Assembly (NCBI GenBank): GCA_026826555.1
Contig: JAKSZT010053769.1
Span: forward strand, 1,394,505-1,458,504
Reading direction: 5' to 3'
Source: Tolypeutes matacus
Lineage: Eukaryota > Chordata > Mammalia > Cingulata > Chlamyphoridae
Length of the DNA stretch: 64,000 nucleotides
Part shown: positions 1 through 11,394 of the stretch, in pieces
Layout of the letters: each line of letters opens with the position of its first letter
Position numbering within the stretch: position 1 is the stretch's first letter
The notes under the pieces: generated by a model
What the model saw: only the letters and a program-made list of their open reading frames with translations
Told to the model about the DNA's origin: nothing
The model's database searches: none
Made by a program: the position numbers and the translations under genes

Positions 1-520
1 AATTTATGGATGAAAGCAGAATGGAGATAAGAGAGAAAAATTTTAGTGAACTTGAATACAGATGAATAAATATTATTCAATATGAACAACAACAAAAACA
101 ACAACAAAAACCAAAGAGGAAAGAAAAAAAATAGACTTACGGATCTATGAGATAGTACAAAAAATGTTAACTTTTGGGTCATCAGAGTTTTAGAAGGAGA
201 GGAAAGAGTTTGGTGCAGGAAAAAAAAATATTTGAAGGAGCAATGGCTAAAATTTCCTAAATTTGGCAAGAGACATAAATTTACATATTCAAGAAACCAA
301 GTGAAAATAAAACAGGATAAGCTCAAAGAAATCCATGCCTGGACTCATCAAAATCAAACTGCTGAAAACTAAAGACAAAGAAAAAAGTCTTGAAAGAAGC
401 CTGAAAAAAACGATGCATTACATATAGCAAAGCAATGATTCAAATGACTGTGGATTTCTCATCAGAATCTATATTATGTAAAAGACATGTAATGGTATTC
501 AACTTTACCCATTTTGAGTG
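1..520 (+). mobile_element. Old L1 fragment, ORF1 region
   Basis: The stretch from about 290 to 480 reads like the end of a decayed mammalian L1 ORF1 in sense orientation: the order 'attcaagaaacc', 'ccatgcctgg', 'caaactgctgaaaactaaagacaaag', then 'gactgtggatttctcatcag' is the usual one for that region. Stops and indels break every frame, so it is not coding. It runs off the left edge of the window. The right boundary near 500-520 is approximate. Confidence 0.7.
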
Positions 521-1225
521 GCTTGAAGGGGCCATTAAATCAACTTCTGAAAACAGCTATTTGCTTCTAAGTGTGAATGTCCTATAATGGATTTGCTATG
601 GTTAGAGCTGGGGAATTACTTGCTCTACAAGTAATTCAAAGGGGAATTACAGATGAATCTTAGAATGCTTACAATTAAGTCAGAAGTGCTGGACACATAC
701 ATGCATAGCTGAAATACAAGGATATATATTAGTGTGACATTAAGAAGATATAAGCAGGGAGTCACAGGAATACAATGGATTAGGCAAATATTCCAGACAG
801 ATGGAAAGTTAAAAAGGCTTCATGGAGAAATTCCTTGGTATTGAAGGAAGAGATTTTATTTCATTTTTAGTATGTATAAATTTATATCCCATCACCTTCC
901 AGAACAAAATTTGAAGTAACATATGAAAATGCATATATTTAAACAGGCAATATGAGTAAAAGGGAAAAATTAAGTATATGAAAACAATAGACTATAGGTA
1001 CGAATAGATAAGAGACATGCATGCCTTGGTTTCTAAACAATTTCTGGAAGAAGTCACAGATTTTCAGTGAGCCTGCCTGGCAGCCAGAAGAATAATTCAA
1101 TTTTTAAACCATAAAATAGAGAATGAGGATTTAGACAAAAAAGAAATCATTGTGATTATAAAAGCTCTGGGAAGTGGTCTTTTTGAATCATGGCAGACTA
1201 GGTTCTTGTGAGGTTTAAATAAATA
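521..1225. other. Unassigned intronic sequence
   Basis: No exon, SINE or LINE signature that I recognise. Sequence is A+T-rich and every frame is closed by stops. It lies in the putative intron downstream of the last kinase exon visible here. Confidence 0.5.
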
Positions 1226-1300
1226 ATGAATGTGAACACAGAGAGCAGAAACTGGCACATGGTAAGGTCTCAATAAATGTTAGCCATTGTTACCATGTTT
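1226..1300 (+). repeat. MIR/L2-like 3' end relic
   Basis: The phrase 'aaactggcacatggtaaggtctcaataaatgttagccattg' at about 1248-1290 resembles the shared 3' end of MIR and L2 elements ('tggcacatagtaggcgctcaataaatgtt'). It is short and diverged. Confidence 0.6.
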
Positions 1301-1504
1301 TCTTCCAAAAATGCCCAGGCCATCCAAGTGTCCTGACAAATCAATCAGCCTTCATCTACAGGACACTCAATTTCTGAGTCTGAAAAAGTTTTAAATTATA
1401 GAATCCTTCTTTTTCTATCTCATTGACCTAAGATGAATCTGCATTTATCAAATGGTTAAAGATTAAATACCACTTTAAAATGGATGGTTTTTAAAATAAT
1501 TTAA

Positions 1505-1690
1505 GGGAAGCGGCTGTGGCTCATTCAGTAGGGCTCCCGTTTACCATATGGGAGGCCCAGGGTTCGGTTCCCGGGGCCTCCTGGTGAAGGCAAGCCCGCC
1601 CGCACAGCATGGTTAGCTGACCCAGCGAGCACAAGCAGCAAGGGGGGGATAAATGAATAAATAAATAAAATCTTAAAAAAAATAATAATA
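1505..1690 (+). mobile_element. Young tRNA-derived SINE
   Basis: Starts 'gggaagcggctgtggctc', with a pol III A-box-like stretch near 1516-1532 and a B-box-like 'ggttcggttcc' near 1561-1571. A tRNA-unrelated part follows, then an A-rich tail with 'aaatgaataaataaataaaatctt'. Nearly identical copies lie at 27982-28158 (reverse) and 55922-56107, so this subfamily is recent. Candidate target duplications are 'aataatttaa' on the left and 'aataattttaa' on the right, not fully clean. This is a retroposed SINE and not a tRNA gene. Confidence 0.9.
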
Positions 1691-1739
1691 ATAATTTTAA
1701 AAAAACCATATAAACAGAAATTTTATAAACCCCAGAATA

Positions 1740-2860
1740 CTGTTTCTCTTTTTAAAGGGTTTGCATTTTTAAGTTGTGCTGGGTATATTCTCTTCATGAT
1801 ACAAGTGTTAAAATGAAGATAAATTCTAGATAACTCCAGTGACTGGGACAATAAGGAAAAATCCACTCTTCCTAGTATAGGGTACAAGTAAGGGCTAGGC
1901 AAGGAGCCAGTCTCCCAGGCAAGTAGATGTTAGTGCCAGGGAAGGGACCTACTTCAAATGTGAAGTAGAGTCCAATAGGATGGTCCACACAATGGAAATC
2001 AGGGCAGCAAGAGGCAATTGCTCTTAGGTAACTGGATGAACAAATGTTTACCCAGGAATAGATCAAACTTATGCAAGAGAGACTTTCAGACTTGGCAGGG
2101 ATTGGCTGAGGACCAGGTTAGGTGCGAGTTGCATGATGCAGGTCCTTAACACTGGCAGTTGAATGTGAGCAAGTGGCTTCAGGGTCCTGAAGGGTATTAG
2201 ACTAGCGACAGTACATAGAAGAGGTCAAAGGATAATCAAAACACAGGTAAATGATTTCCAGAACTTGCCTTGACTTTAGTTATCACTTTGATGCATCTTC
2301 ATGTTTCACTTGTGGTTATTTTGTTATTTAGTTTATGATCTGCTCATGACTTCCTTTCCATTCTCTACGATATGGAAGAAAGTTTCAGGAATCTACTCAG
2401 TCTTAATCATAGATGAAGCACAAAAGTGATAATATTGCATTAAAACCTCTTTGGAAGTGTATCATAAGTAATAATTAATATGACTATTAATATTTCAAAG
2501 TATTAACAAAATGCAGCTTATCTAATGTGTAAAATGAGTACATAATTGATAATACAGAAGGATGTGGCTCTTCTAAAGAAGTTTAATTGTACCAAACCCG
2601 GAAACTGAAGGATTCAATCTTTGAGAAGGAAGAATTATTTCTTCTCTGATAAAAATTTTTTCCTTTGGGAATATAATGAATAAAGAGAATTCAAAATAAC
2701 ATTTATATGCATTTATATATAAAAAATATGTGAATGAATTGCTAGCCAAGATACAGTATGTTCAGGAAAAGATTTAGGAGAAAATATTTTTTAACATGTT
2801 ATATTACCCCAAGAAGTATTAAGAAATTCACAAATTTAAAATGTACTTGTTATTGGTAAA
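1740..2860. other. Unassigned intronic sequence
   Basis: No open frame or repeat that I can name. About 1860-2240 is moderately G-rich and could be an ancient repeat, but I could not align it to a family from memory. Confidence 0.45.
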
Positions 2861-2864
2861 CTAA

Positions 2865-3680
2865 TTATGTGTGGGGCACAATGCTAGGATTTGGAGGTAT
2901 ATAGATGGCCAAATTGTCTACTGAGGAGCTAGATATATAAGGTGATAATTTCAATGCAGTGTAGTTAATTTGATAGAGATATGGAAACACTAAGGTTGAA
3001 CTTTTAAGATAGGTGGGTCTTGGGTCAGGGGTAGGGATGGGGGCTGATGCTCTGGGAAGGGCAACATGAAATGAGTACAAAGGATGAGTTGTGCTACTCA
3101 ACAAGTGAAGAGATAAAGTTTGCTTGGAAAGAGGAAAATGCTTGGAAACATGGAAAAGAAGTAAGAGATGATGTTGGTGAAAAGGCAGCCCAAATCTTAA
3201 AATATATAGTATAAAATAAGAAATAATTAGATTTTAAGTAGAAGAGTGTCATGGTGAAATTAGTATTTTATAGTGATCATTCTAGGGGTAATGTGGAGGA
3301 TGGGTTTAAATGGAAACAAAACAGAGATTAGGAACCACTGATATTTCCTAGAGAGAGAAAACTGAAATGGGGCAGTACTAAGGAAGGGGTAGTAAAGATG
3401 GAAAGAAAGGGAAAGATTCTAGAAATATGTTATATCATTAGACAGACATGGTAATTTGATTTGAAGGTATAAAGAGAAGTATAGAATGACTCAGATTTCT
3501 AGCTTAGAAAACACTGGATGTATAATGGTTCCACTACTCGATATGGTACAGGGAGGAGAAGCAGATCTGGAAAATAAGAAGAAATCAGTGTAGATGGGGA
3601 GATAAAAGGTAGTGGAGAGAAGCAGATGATGAGTCCATCTTGGTTACATTGAATCTGAGGTTCTTGAGGCTTTGTATGGT
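2865..3680 (-). repeat. Ancient L2-type LINE relic (antisense)
   Basis: The order of phrases ('gcacaatgctaggatttgg', 'ggtgaaaaggcagccc', 'gtgatcattctagg', 'gattaggaaccactg', 'gagtccatcttggttacatt') resembles heavily diverged old LINE sequence that runs antisense to L2 in mammals. It is non-coding and full of indels. Related stretches occur near 26000-26950, 31580-32060 and 40160-40330. Confidence 0.5.
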
Positions 3681-3719
3681 CACTCCTCACTTACAAAACT
3701 TTATTGGGTACCCATCACT

Positions 3720-5010
3720 TAATAATGAACAGTGTATGGGAGGAAGTGGGAGTGAAAGGTGGGTGTTCAGATATAAAATGAAATCTGACTTAATCCATGT
3801 CCTCCCATAGCCTATCATTCCATCCTCACTCTACATACCCCCACCTGCTCTTTCTTCTTTCCATTATAGGAACATGTTGCCATCAGCGTCAGTATGTTCT
3901 ATGTGCACAGGAGGAAGGTTGAGGGGAGGAATAAGGCAGAGAAGGGGAAATAGTCAGTTGCTAGGGCTAGCTTAAAGAGAGGCCCATCTAGAACTGTTTT
4001 AATATAAATTCTTATAGAATTAAGATTCTTTTAAATTTGACATGCTTATTAACATGCCCAATAGTTACATAGCTAAAAGTCCATATTCTGACAATTCAGT
4101 GACTATCACAAAACCATGAACACAAGGGTACTTAACAAATTTTTGTTGGCTGATTTATAGGGAGAAAATTTAAAAGTTTGTTCAAAAATAATTACAAACT
4201 ATATATATGAAGAATCAGTTTTAAGCTCTTTGGTTTTTGCTTTTCCTGATATTCAAATTCTTAGGATTGGTAATATAAATAGTACCTTGATTTAAATAAT
4301 AGTATTGATTGACTGAAGAATCAAGATGAATTTATTGCCTGTCTTTTCATTATATATATTCCACTTAAAGAAAAACTTTAAGAGCTTCTGCTTTGGTTTA
4401 AAATTATATCTAGAGCAATTCTTTCCTAAATTGAGTATCAGCTTAAGGATATTTAAATTCAGCAGAGAATTTTAACACTCTACCAATTCTTATGTTCTGT
4501 AAGAAAAACACTGTTATTTGATTGAAACAAAGAACACTCTATTGTTAATCCATACCCATGTTATGAATACTAAATATTTTCTTCAGTTAAAGTAATATTT
4601 AAAGTTTAGAACTCCACGTGTTATAGGAAAAGTGGAGTATGCCAGAATTTGAAATAACAACAAGCCACAGTCTAGTACAGTTCTTGGCCCAGGGTAGGCT
4701 GCAATAAATGTTTTAAATGAATAAGTGAATTTAGGAGGAGAAAATTTATTATAAATTATGTAAAATTATTAATTTAACAATTGGTAGATCATAATTAATA
4801 GGTGTAGCAAATCTACCACTACTAATTGGAAGAACAATTTAAAGTATTGTTAAAAGTGTTTGTGTAAAGTAAGCTAAACTTATTCAAAACCAACTAATTA
4901 AATTTCAACAGACACAGATTTTTTAAAGCTGGAGAAAAGCAGTAAACTATTTACAAAATGTCACACTGTGGAGAGTGATAACCAGCACCCACTGGAGCCT
5001 TTTCGTTCTG
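3720..5010. other. Unassigned intronic sequence with one short MIR/L2 tail
   Basis: Mostly A+T-rich sequence without recognisable features. About 4655-4725 ('cagttcttggcccagggtaggctgcaataaatgtttt') resembles the 3' end of a MIR or L2 element. Confidence 0.5.
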
Positions 5011-5016
5011 CAATTC

Positions 5017-5250
5017 ATGGTGGAGAGTAGTGATGAAGTGTGTAGACTCTGAAGCCAGGCGGCCTGGGTTTCAGTTTCTAGTCTACCATTTACTAGCTGT
5101 TTAAAATTAGGCAAACTATGTAATCTTTGTTTGCCTCAGTTGTTTCATCCACAAATTGTGGAAAATCATAGGGTCATTGTGAAAATTACAGATCAAGTGC
5201 CTCCCACACTGTATGTGGCACATACTATGAACTCAATGAATGTCCAATAT
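5017..5250 (+). repeat. MIR SINE relic
   Basis: Matches the MIR layout in order: 'gactctgaagccaggcggcctgggtt', 'tttactagctg', 'cctcagttgtttcatcc', then 'gtggcacatactatgaactcaatgaatg'. The whole MIR length seems present, and the divergence is large as expected for this ancient mammalian SINE. An open frame over 5131-5382 is incidental. Confidence 0.9.
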
Positions 5251-5417
5251 TACCATGGCACCTACTGCTTCTTGATTCAAAAAGCAGTAGGAATTAAACT
5301 TCCCTTCTCTCTGAGAAAAGTCCAAAAGATACAAAGGGTACTTATAGAAGGTATTTTGTTTTTACTTATCTCTTGTAACTAAGCCTGATGAAAGTTGATC
5401 TGTTATTAAACATAAGA

Positions 5418-5694
5418 ATACTACTACCACTGCCACCACTGCTACATCCTATATCATCACAGCTACCACCGCCAGCACCACCAGCACTAATACAACCACC
5501 TTAACCTCTAACATCAGCAATACCATTATCTCACCTACTGTCACCCCCTTCCCCAACAGCACCACTACTAGTCCTGCTGTCTTATATGACTGCCATTGCC
5601 AACATTTCCACCACTACCATCATGACTGTCATCACCTCCAGCACCACCAACACCAACAGCCAATATTACCACCATTTCCCGCCCCCCCCTTTAA
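5418..5694 (+). repeat. Degenerate CCA/ACC trinucleotide tract
   Basis: About 275 bp of strongly C+A-biased sequence on the plus strand, made of imperfect ACC, CCA and ACT triplets ('accaccgccagcaccaccagc', 'ccaccactaccatcat') and ending in a C-run near 5682-5690. It looks like an eroded trinucleotide microsatellite. The strand asymmetry stands out from the A+T-rich surroundings. Confidence 0.75.
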
Positions 5695-5924
5695 CATCCA
5701 TGTGAATATAGATGTGAATTTAGAAGCTGTCATTTGGAGAATGAAGAACAAAGGATAAATGCATGTATACACATGATAGTAAAAGGAGGAAAAGACTTTT
5801 TTAAAAAGGACATTTGTAGCCAAGTACAGAGATAGCAGAAGACAGAGGAGCTGCCAGTCTAGAATTTTTAGGTAAGTTTCTGATTACAAAAATAATAGAT
5901 TTTACAAAATCAGGGTTTAGGTAG

Positions 5925-6106
5925 GTAAAAAGAATATACCAGTTAAGCCATGGACTATAGCTAATAGTACAAGTATAAAAGTGCGTTATTATCAGTTGTA
6001 ACAAATATTCCACTCCAGTGCAAGGTGTAATAATAGGGTGGTATATGCGAATCCTGTATTTTTGTTCAATAAACCCACAACTTCTTTAATAAAGAAAAAA
6101 AGTTAT
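5925..6106 (+). mobile_element. 5'-truncated L1 3' end
   Basis: 'gccatggactatagctaatag', 'gttgtaacaaatattccac', 'caaggtgtaataatagggtgg' and 'aaacccacaacttctttaataaag' occur in the order typical of L1M-class 3'UTRs, ending in an A-rich tail at about 6090-6104. Only the last 180 bp or so of the element is present. Confidence 0.75.
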
Positions 6107-6174
6107 ATATCCTAGCTTTAATTATCTCAGTGAAAGGCACGATCATTCACAGTTAGAAGTCAAACCAGATTCAT

Positions 6175-6830
6175 TCCTCTCTTTCATCCTCACTCCAAGG
6201 GATGACATTACCAATTTCTGTTTTGTCTCCAGAAGGTAGCTCAAATCTAGCCACTTCCCTGTGCCTGCACTGTTATCATCCTTGCACAATCCCAGACTAT
6301 TGAGATAGACCCTGGCTCACATCTGCTACTCAGTAGAATCCTTTCTCTACTTATCAGAAAGGGTGAACTTTAAAAATGTAAATCAGATGGTATATGAAAG
6401 ATTTCAACAACTTCCTATTGCACTTAAAATCAATACTAACCTTTTCCCATCATTTGTTCTACTTGATTTGTTCTCTGTCCACCTTTCCTACCTTACCTCT
6501 TACTAGTTGCCCTAACTCAAGAAACTTTGGTCAGACTGTTCATAATGTTCTTTTAATACATAGCTTTGGGATATTTCCTTTTAAAGAGAACTCCACAGAT
6601 CCTCTTATTTAAAATAATATCTGCTTCACTTCACCCAATTCATCACATTATCTTATTTTTTCTTAAAACTTTTAATATTTATTATATATTTAATTATCTA
6701 TTTAATTTTGTTTCCTATTCTCAAAATATGTTTCTTGAAGACAATTATATTGTTGATCATGTTCACTACATTATACCCAGTGCTTAGAGCCTCTCATATA
6801 TTTGACATGTGATTAAATATTCACTATACA
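6175..6830 (+). repeat. L2 LINE relic
   Basis: Sense L2 3' region: a diverged 'cacaatcccagactattg', then 'gtaaatcagatggtatatg', 'caacttcctattgcacttaaaatcaatactaacc', a central pyrimidine-rich part, and an ending with 'cccagtgcttagagcctctcatatatttgacatgtgattaaatattcac'. The open frames here are chance products of the diverged LINE. Confidence 0.7.
6678..6683 (-). promoter_or_regulatory. Candidate poly(A) signal, minus strand
   Basis: The plus-strand TTTATT reads AATAAA on the minus strand. It is the first such hexamer I find downstream of the kinase exon at 7420-7480, about 720 bp past the stop that intron retention would reach. It lies within an A+T-rich L2 relic, so it may be fortuitous. 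Confidence 0.2.
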
Positions 6831-7228
6831 AATGGCAATTGAAATTGTGTTTTGTCAAAATGTCTGACTTAACAAATAATATCTCATTATGTAGAAAACA
6901 ACTATGGTAGAAAATGTAGAGGGAGATTTTCTATAAAGAAGGAAGCCTTCAAATTCTTAAAAGAACAGACAAGTATTAAGTCAGGGACACCTTAGGTCTG
7001 AAGGTCCCATAAATAGTTTTCTCATTAGATGTTCTGAAATAAGAATGACAAAGTTTAAGAAAAACTTCATCACTATTTTGTTTAGTCTCATATTTTTAAC
7101 TTGATCTATGATAACAAAGGTTCAGGATCTACCTAGGCTAACAGAAACATCTACAAGGAGCTAAATCATTGTCAAGGGTATATAATGACTAAAACCTGAA
7201 TACAATGGCTCTGTCACATTGATAAGAC

Positions 7229-7248
7229 AAAAAAAAAAGGGGGGGGGG
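7229..7248 (+). repeat. A10G10 homopurine tract
   Basis: Ten A followed directly by ten G. An uninterrupted purine run of this kind is prone to length change and can also be an assembly weak point. It lies about 170 bp downstream of a coding exon. Confidence 0.85.
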
Positions 7249-7404
7249 TTGATGATAGATCCTAAAGAAGTCAAGGAAAAAGATTAGATGATCCAAGAGT
7301 ATCATTTAAAATTTATCTGACCAAGTATATCCAATCTTGCAATTATTTAATTATAGGGTATATGATATCTGGAAAGCAAAAACGAAAGTGACATAGCATT
7401 TCAA

Positions 7405-8583
<1,179 letters not shown>

Positions 8584-8959
8584 TTAATGCTGCTAGCTAT
8601 TAATGAGATAAAAAAACAAAATTTTCTTCACAAAGAAAGCTTCTCCATTTTGGAAAGCAAAAGTAATCGAAAGATGTCATTCCTTTCGAAACTCTCAGTT
8701 TAACTAAACCTTGAGTTTCTGTGGAAAACAATTTGCTGTCAGCTTATTCTAAAACAAAATTTGAAGAACAGAATCTGAGCCAAATAATGCCAAAAAAATG
8801 CCAGTAGTTTTTAACATCAACAAACTTAATGTTATTCCACATGTATATATGAAACATTTATACATCCCACATCAGACAGTTTGGCAGCAAATATGCATTT
8901 CAACACTATAAATAAAGTATGAGGATATGCTGTCAAACATGATTTTGTTAAATTACTGG

Positions 8960-9075
8960 AACAAGGGACCTTTTGAGATCATCACACTGAGGCTTATCAT
9001 TTTATAGATAAGGAAACTGAACCATAAATCACTGAGTGACTTATTCAGAGTTGTAGGTAACTTTGTGCAGAAGTT
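8960..9075 (-). repeat. MIR relic (antisense)
   Basis: 'cattttatagataaggaaactgaaccata...gtgacttattcagagttgtaggtaac' corresponds to the conserved MIR core read backwards. Short and diverged. Confidence 0.65.
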
Positions 9076-9220
9076 CAAGAAAAAATATTAGTTTCTTGAA
9101 ATGTTTTTCTGATGTCAAGAATAGGCTACCAAAATACTATTTGGGAGTAGACTAGATAATTAGCACAATGCTAATTTTCTTTTTTAAAAAAAACAGGAAA
9201 CAGTAGAAAGGGAGGTAATA

Positions 9221-9460
9221 GTAATGAATGTCACTTGTTGAGTGTTTACTATGTGTCCTTAATTGGACTAATTGTTTTCTATATATTATCTCATTTGCTT
9301 ACCTCAAAACCCATTTAAAGACAAATATTATTATCTCCATTCACAGATAAAGGAGGTGAAAATTAGAGAAGTTAACTAAGTTATTCATATTCACAAAACT
9401 AATAGGTGACAGAGTGAAAATTGAGCCCAACCACTTTGATTCATTACCACCACACTATAT
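9221..9460 (-). repeat. MIR relic (antisense)
   Basis: 'gttgagtgtttactatgtgtcc', 'tctcatttgcttacc', 'attattatctccattcacagataaaggaggtg', 'gttaactaagttattcatattcac' and 'gtgaaaattgagcccaacca' follow the antisense MIR order over nearly its full length. Confidence 0.85.
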
Positions 9461-11390
9461 CTGATAAATCAGCCATATGAAAAGAGAGACTTAAAAAATA
9501 TATATATAGAAAAGTCTCTTACAATGGGATGATGGTTGTACTTGTGAGCTCCAAGGTCTCTTTCCAAACTGAAGCTTTTCTCTCAGCCAGAGAGCAGAGT
9601 GCTTGCACTTAGGTTAGCAGAATCCCAGAGAGCCCAACCTGGAGACACAGCGAGAGCTATCTGCTTACAGACATAGCTCAGAGTGCCCGGCATTTAATTC
9701 GGAGGGTGGAAGTCTAGGCACACATATACAGTCCTTTATTATTTTCATATTTCCGCATATTTCCATGTATTTTTAAATGTCAATCAGTAGTTCAATAATA
9801 TTGTAGAAGCAGGAAAAAACAAAACAAAACAGGAGGGGGTGGCATAGAGTGGGAGGGTGTGGTGATTCTGCAATGTAATCATGTAATAGCTGGTTATAAC
9901 TGTGGTAAGACTCAGAAAAATGAGCAAATGTGTTCTGTATGGCATCCATTTTGTTCAAAAAGCCTCATTCCCCTCTAATGACTCCATTTTAGCATGAAGT
10001 TCAGAGATATAAATGTTTCCTTTTCAGTGTAATTCAAGCGTGTGCTGAATATCACTTTGAAATCTCAAAGTTAGGCCCGGGATCATCGACAAGTTTAACA
10101 TAAACCCTTAAAACAGAATGTGTGACTGAGGCAACATTTTTTTTTTTAATTGAACTGATAAAAACCTATCATTTTCTTAACTTTAAGTATAGCCATAGCA
10201 TGAGGTTGTTCCAAGTAAAAACCACCTTCTAGCTATAAAATCAAATGTTAACAAGTCATAATAACTTAGAGCATTCATCTTGCTATACCAAACCCTATTT
10301 AGACTTATTTCTTATGAAACTTATTCTGTGTTTCTAGTTTAAATTTATGTTGCCAAGAACAGATGGACAAGGAATGGAAACATATTCTTTCAGCTGTAGC
10401 CGGCACTAAAATGTGCTTGGCTCTATAGCCTGGGTGTTAATATACGCGTTTCTTAGCTATATGTCAACCAGAAAACCGCATTGTGGCAAGCACTAAAATC
10501 CCAGATGTGTGCCTGGTGATATTTATAAAACAACAACAACAATAACAGCAACCATGGGATCAGTGTTCACATTTAGTATTGTATATTTTGAACTGCCTGA
10601 TTCTTAAGTAAGTGAGATTTCATGCTAATTTTTGTAATCATCTGATCTGAAGCTGGTTGATAAGAACTATTCTACAAGAAATGAAACATTTTCTCCTGAC
10701 AGAGTTAATCTGTGAGCCCTAACTCTTCCATGAATCACGAGGATTTGTCTACACCCACACCATATTGCTACTGTCTACCACCCTCCTTCTGATTTTCTTC
10801 TTTCTTTTAATTTGTCTTTATTTTTCTCCCTGCAAAAATGCCCTGAAAATAAATTCTACAGTTATCAGGCACTAATGGAGATATTGCTTATAGATTTAAA
10901 AGACCCAGACTTTCCCAACTTTCATATTCTTGCTAACACAAGAATTGTATAGGCATAGTGGAATATTTACAAAATCTGGCAAAGCCAAATTCCACATTCT
11001 TCCTAATTAGGTATTTAGGAAAAACAAAACAAACTAACTAAAAAACTTGAAAGAAATTCTAAATTTTTGTTTCACAAATTTGATCACATAATATTAATTT
11101 TTTTTTACCCAGCATGATATACAGTATCAGTGTACAAATGATACCTTCTACGTGTTCTATTTCAAATTAGTGTCCCAAATGATTTCAGATAAAAATAGCT
11201 TCTATCTATATAAAATTTTGTATTTGTTTCTATTTGTGGCATCATCTAAAAACATCAAAGACTTCCTCACATTCTTGCTAAAATTTATTCCAAGTGCAGC
11301 TATTCTGGGATATCATAATCAATCAGATTAACCTACTTAATTGCCTGCTACCTGGAGACTGATTTTATACTTAAGAGTAGGAGCACATCA
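9461..11390. other. Unassigned intronic sequence
   Basis: No exon signature. Contains a short (TA)n run near 9499-9508, a CAA-rich run near 10530-10545 and several T-runs. The open frame at 9773-9958 has no visible splice or start context and no recognisable product. Confidence 0.5.
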
Positions 11391-11394
11391 TGGC

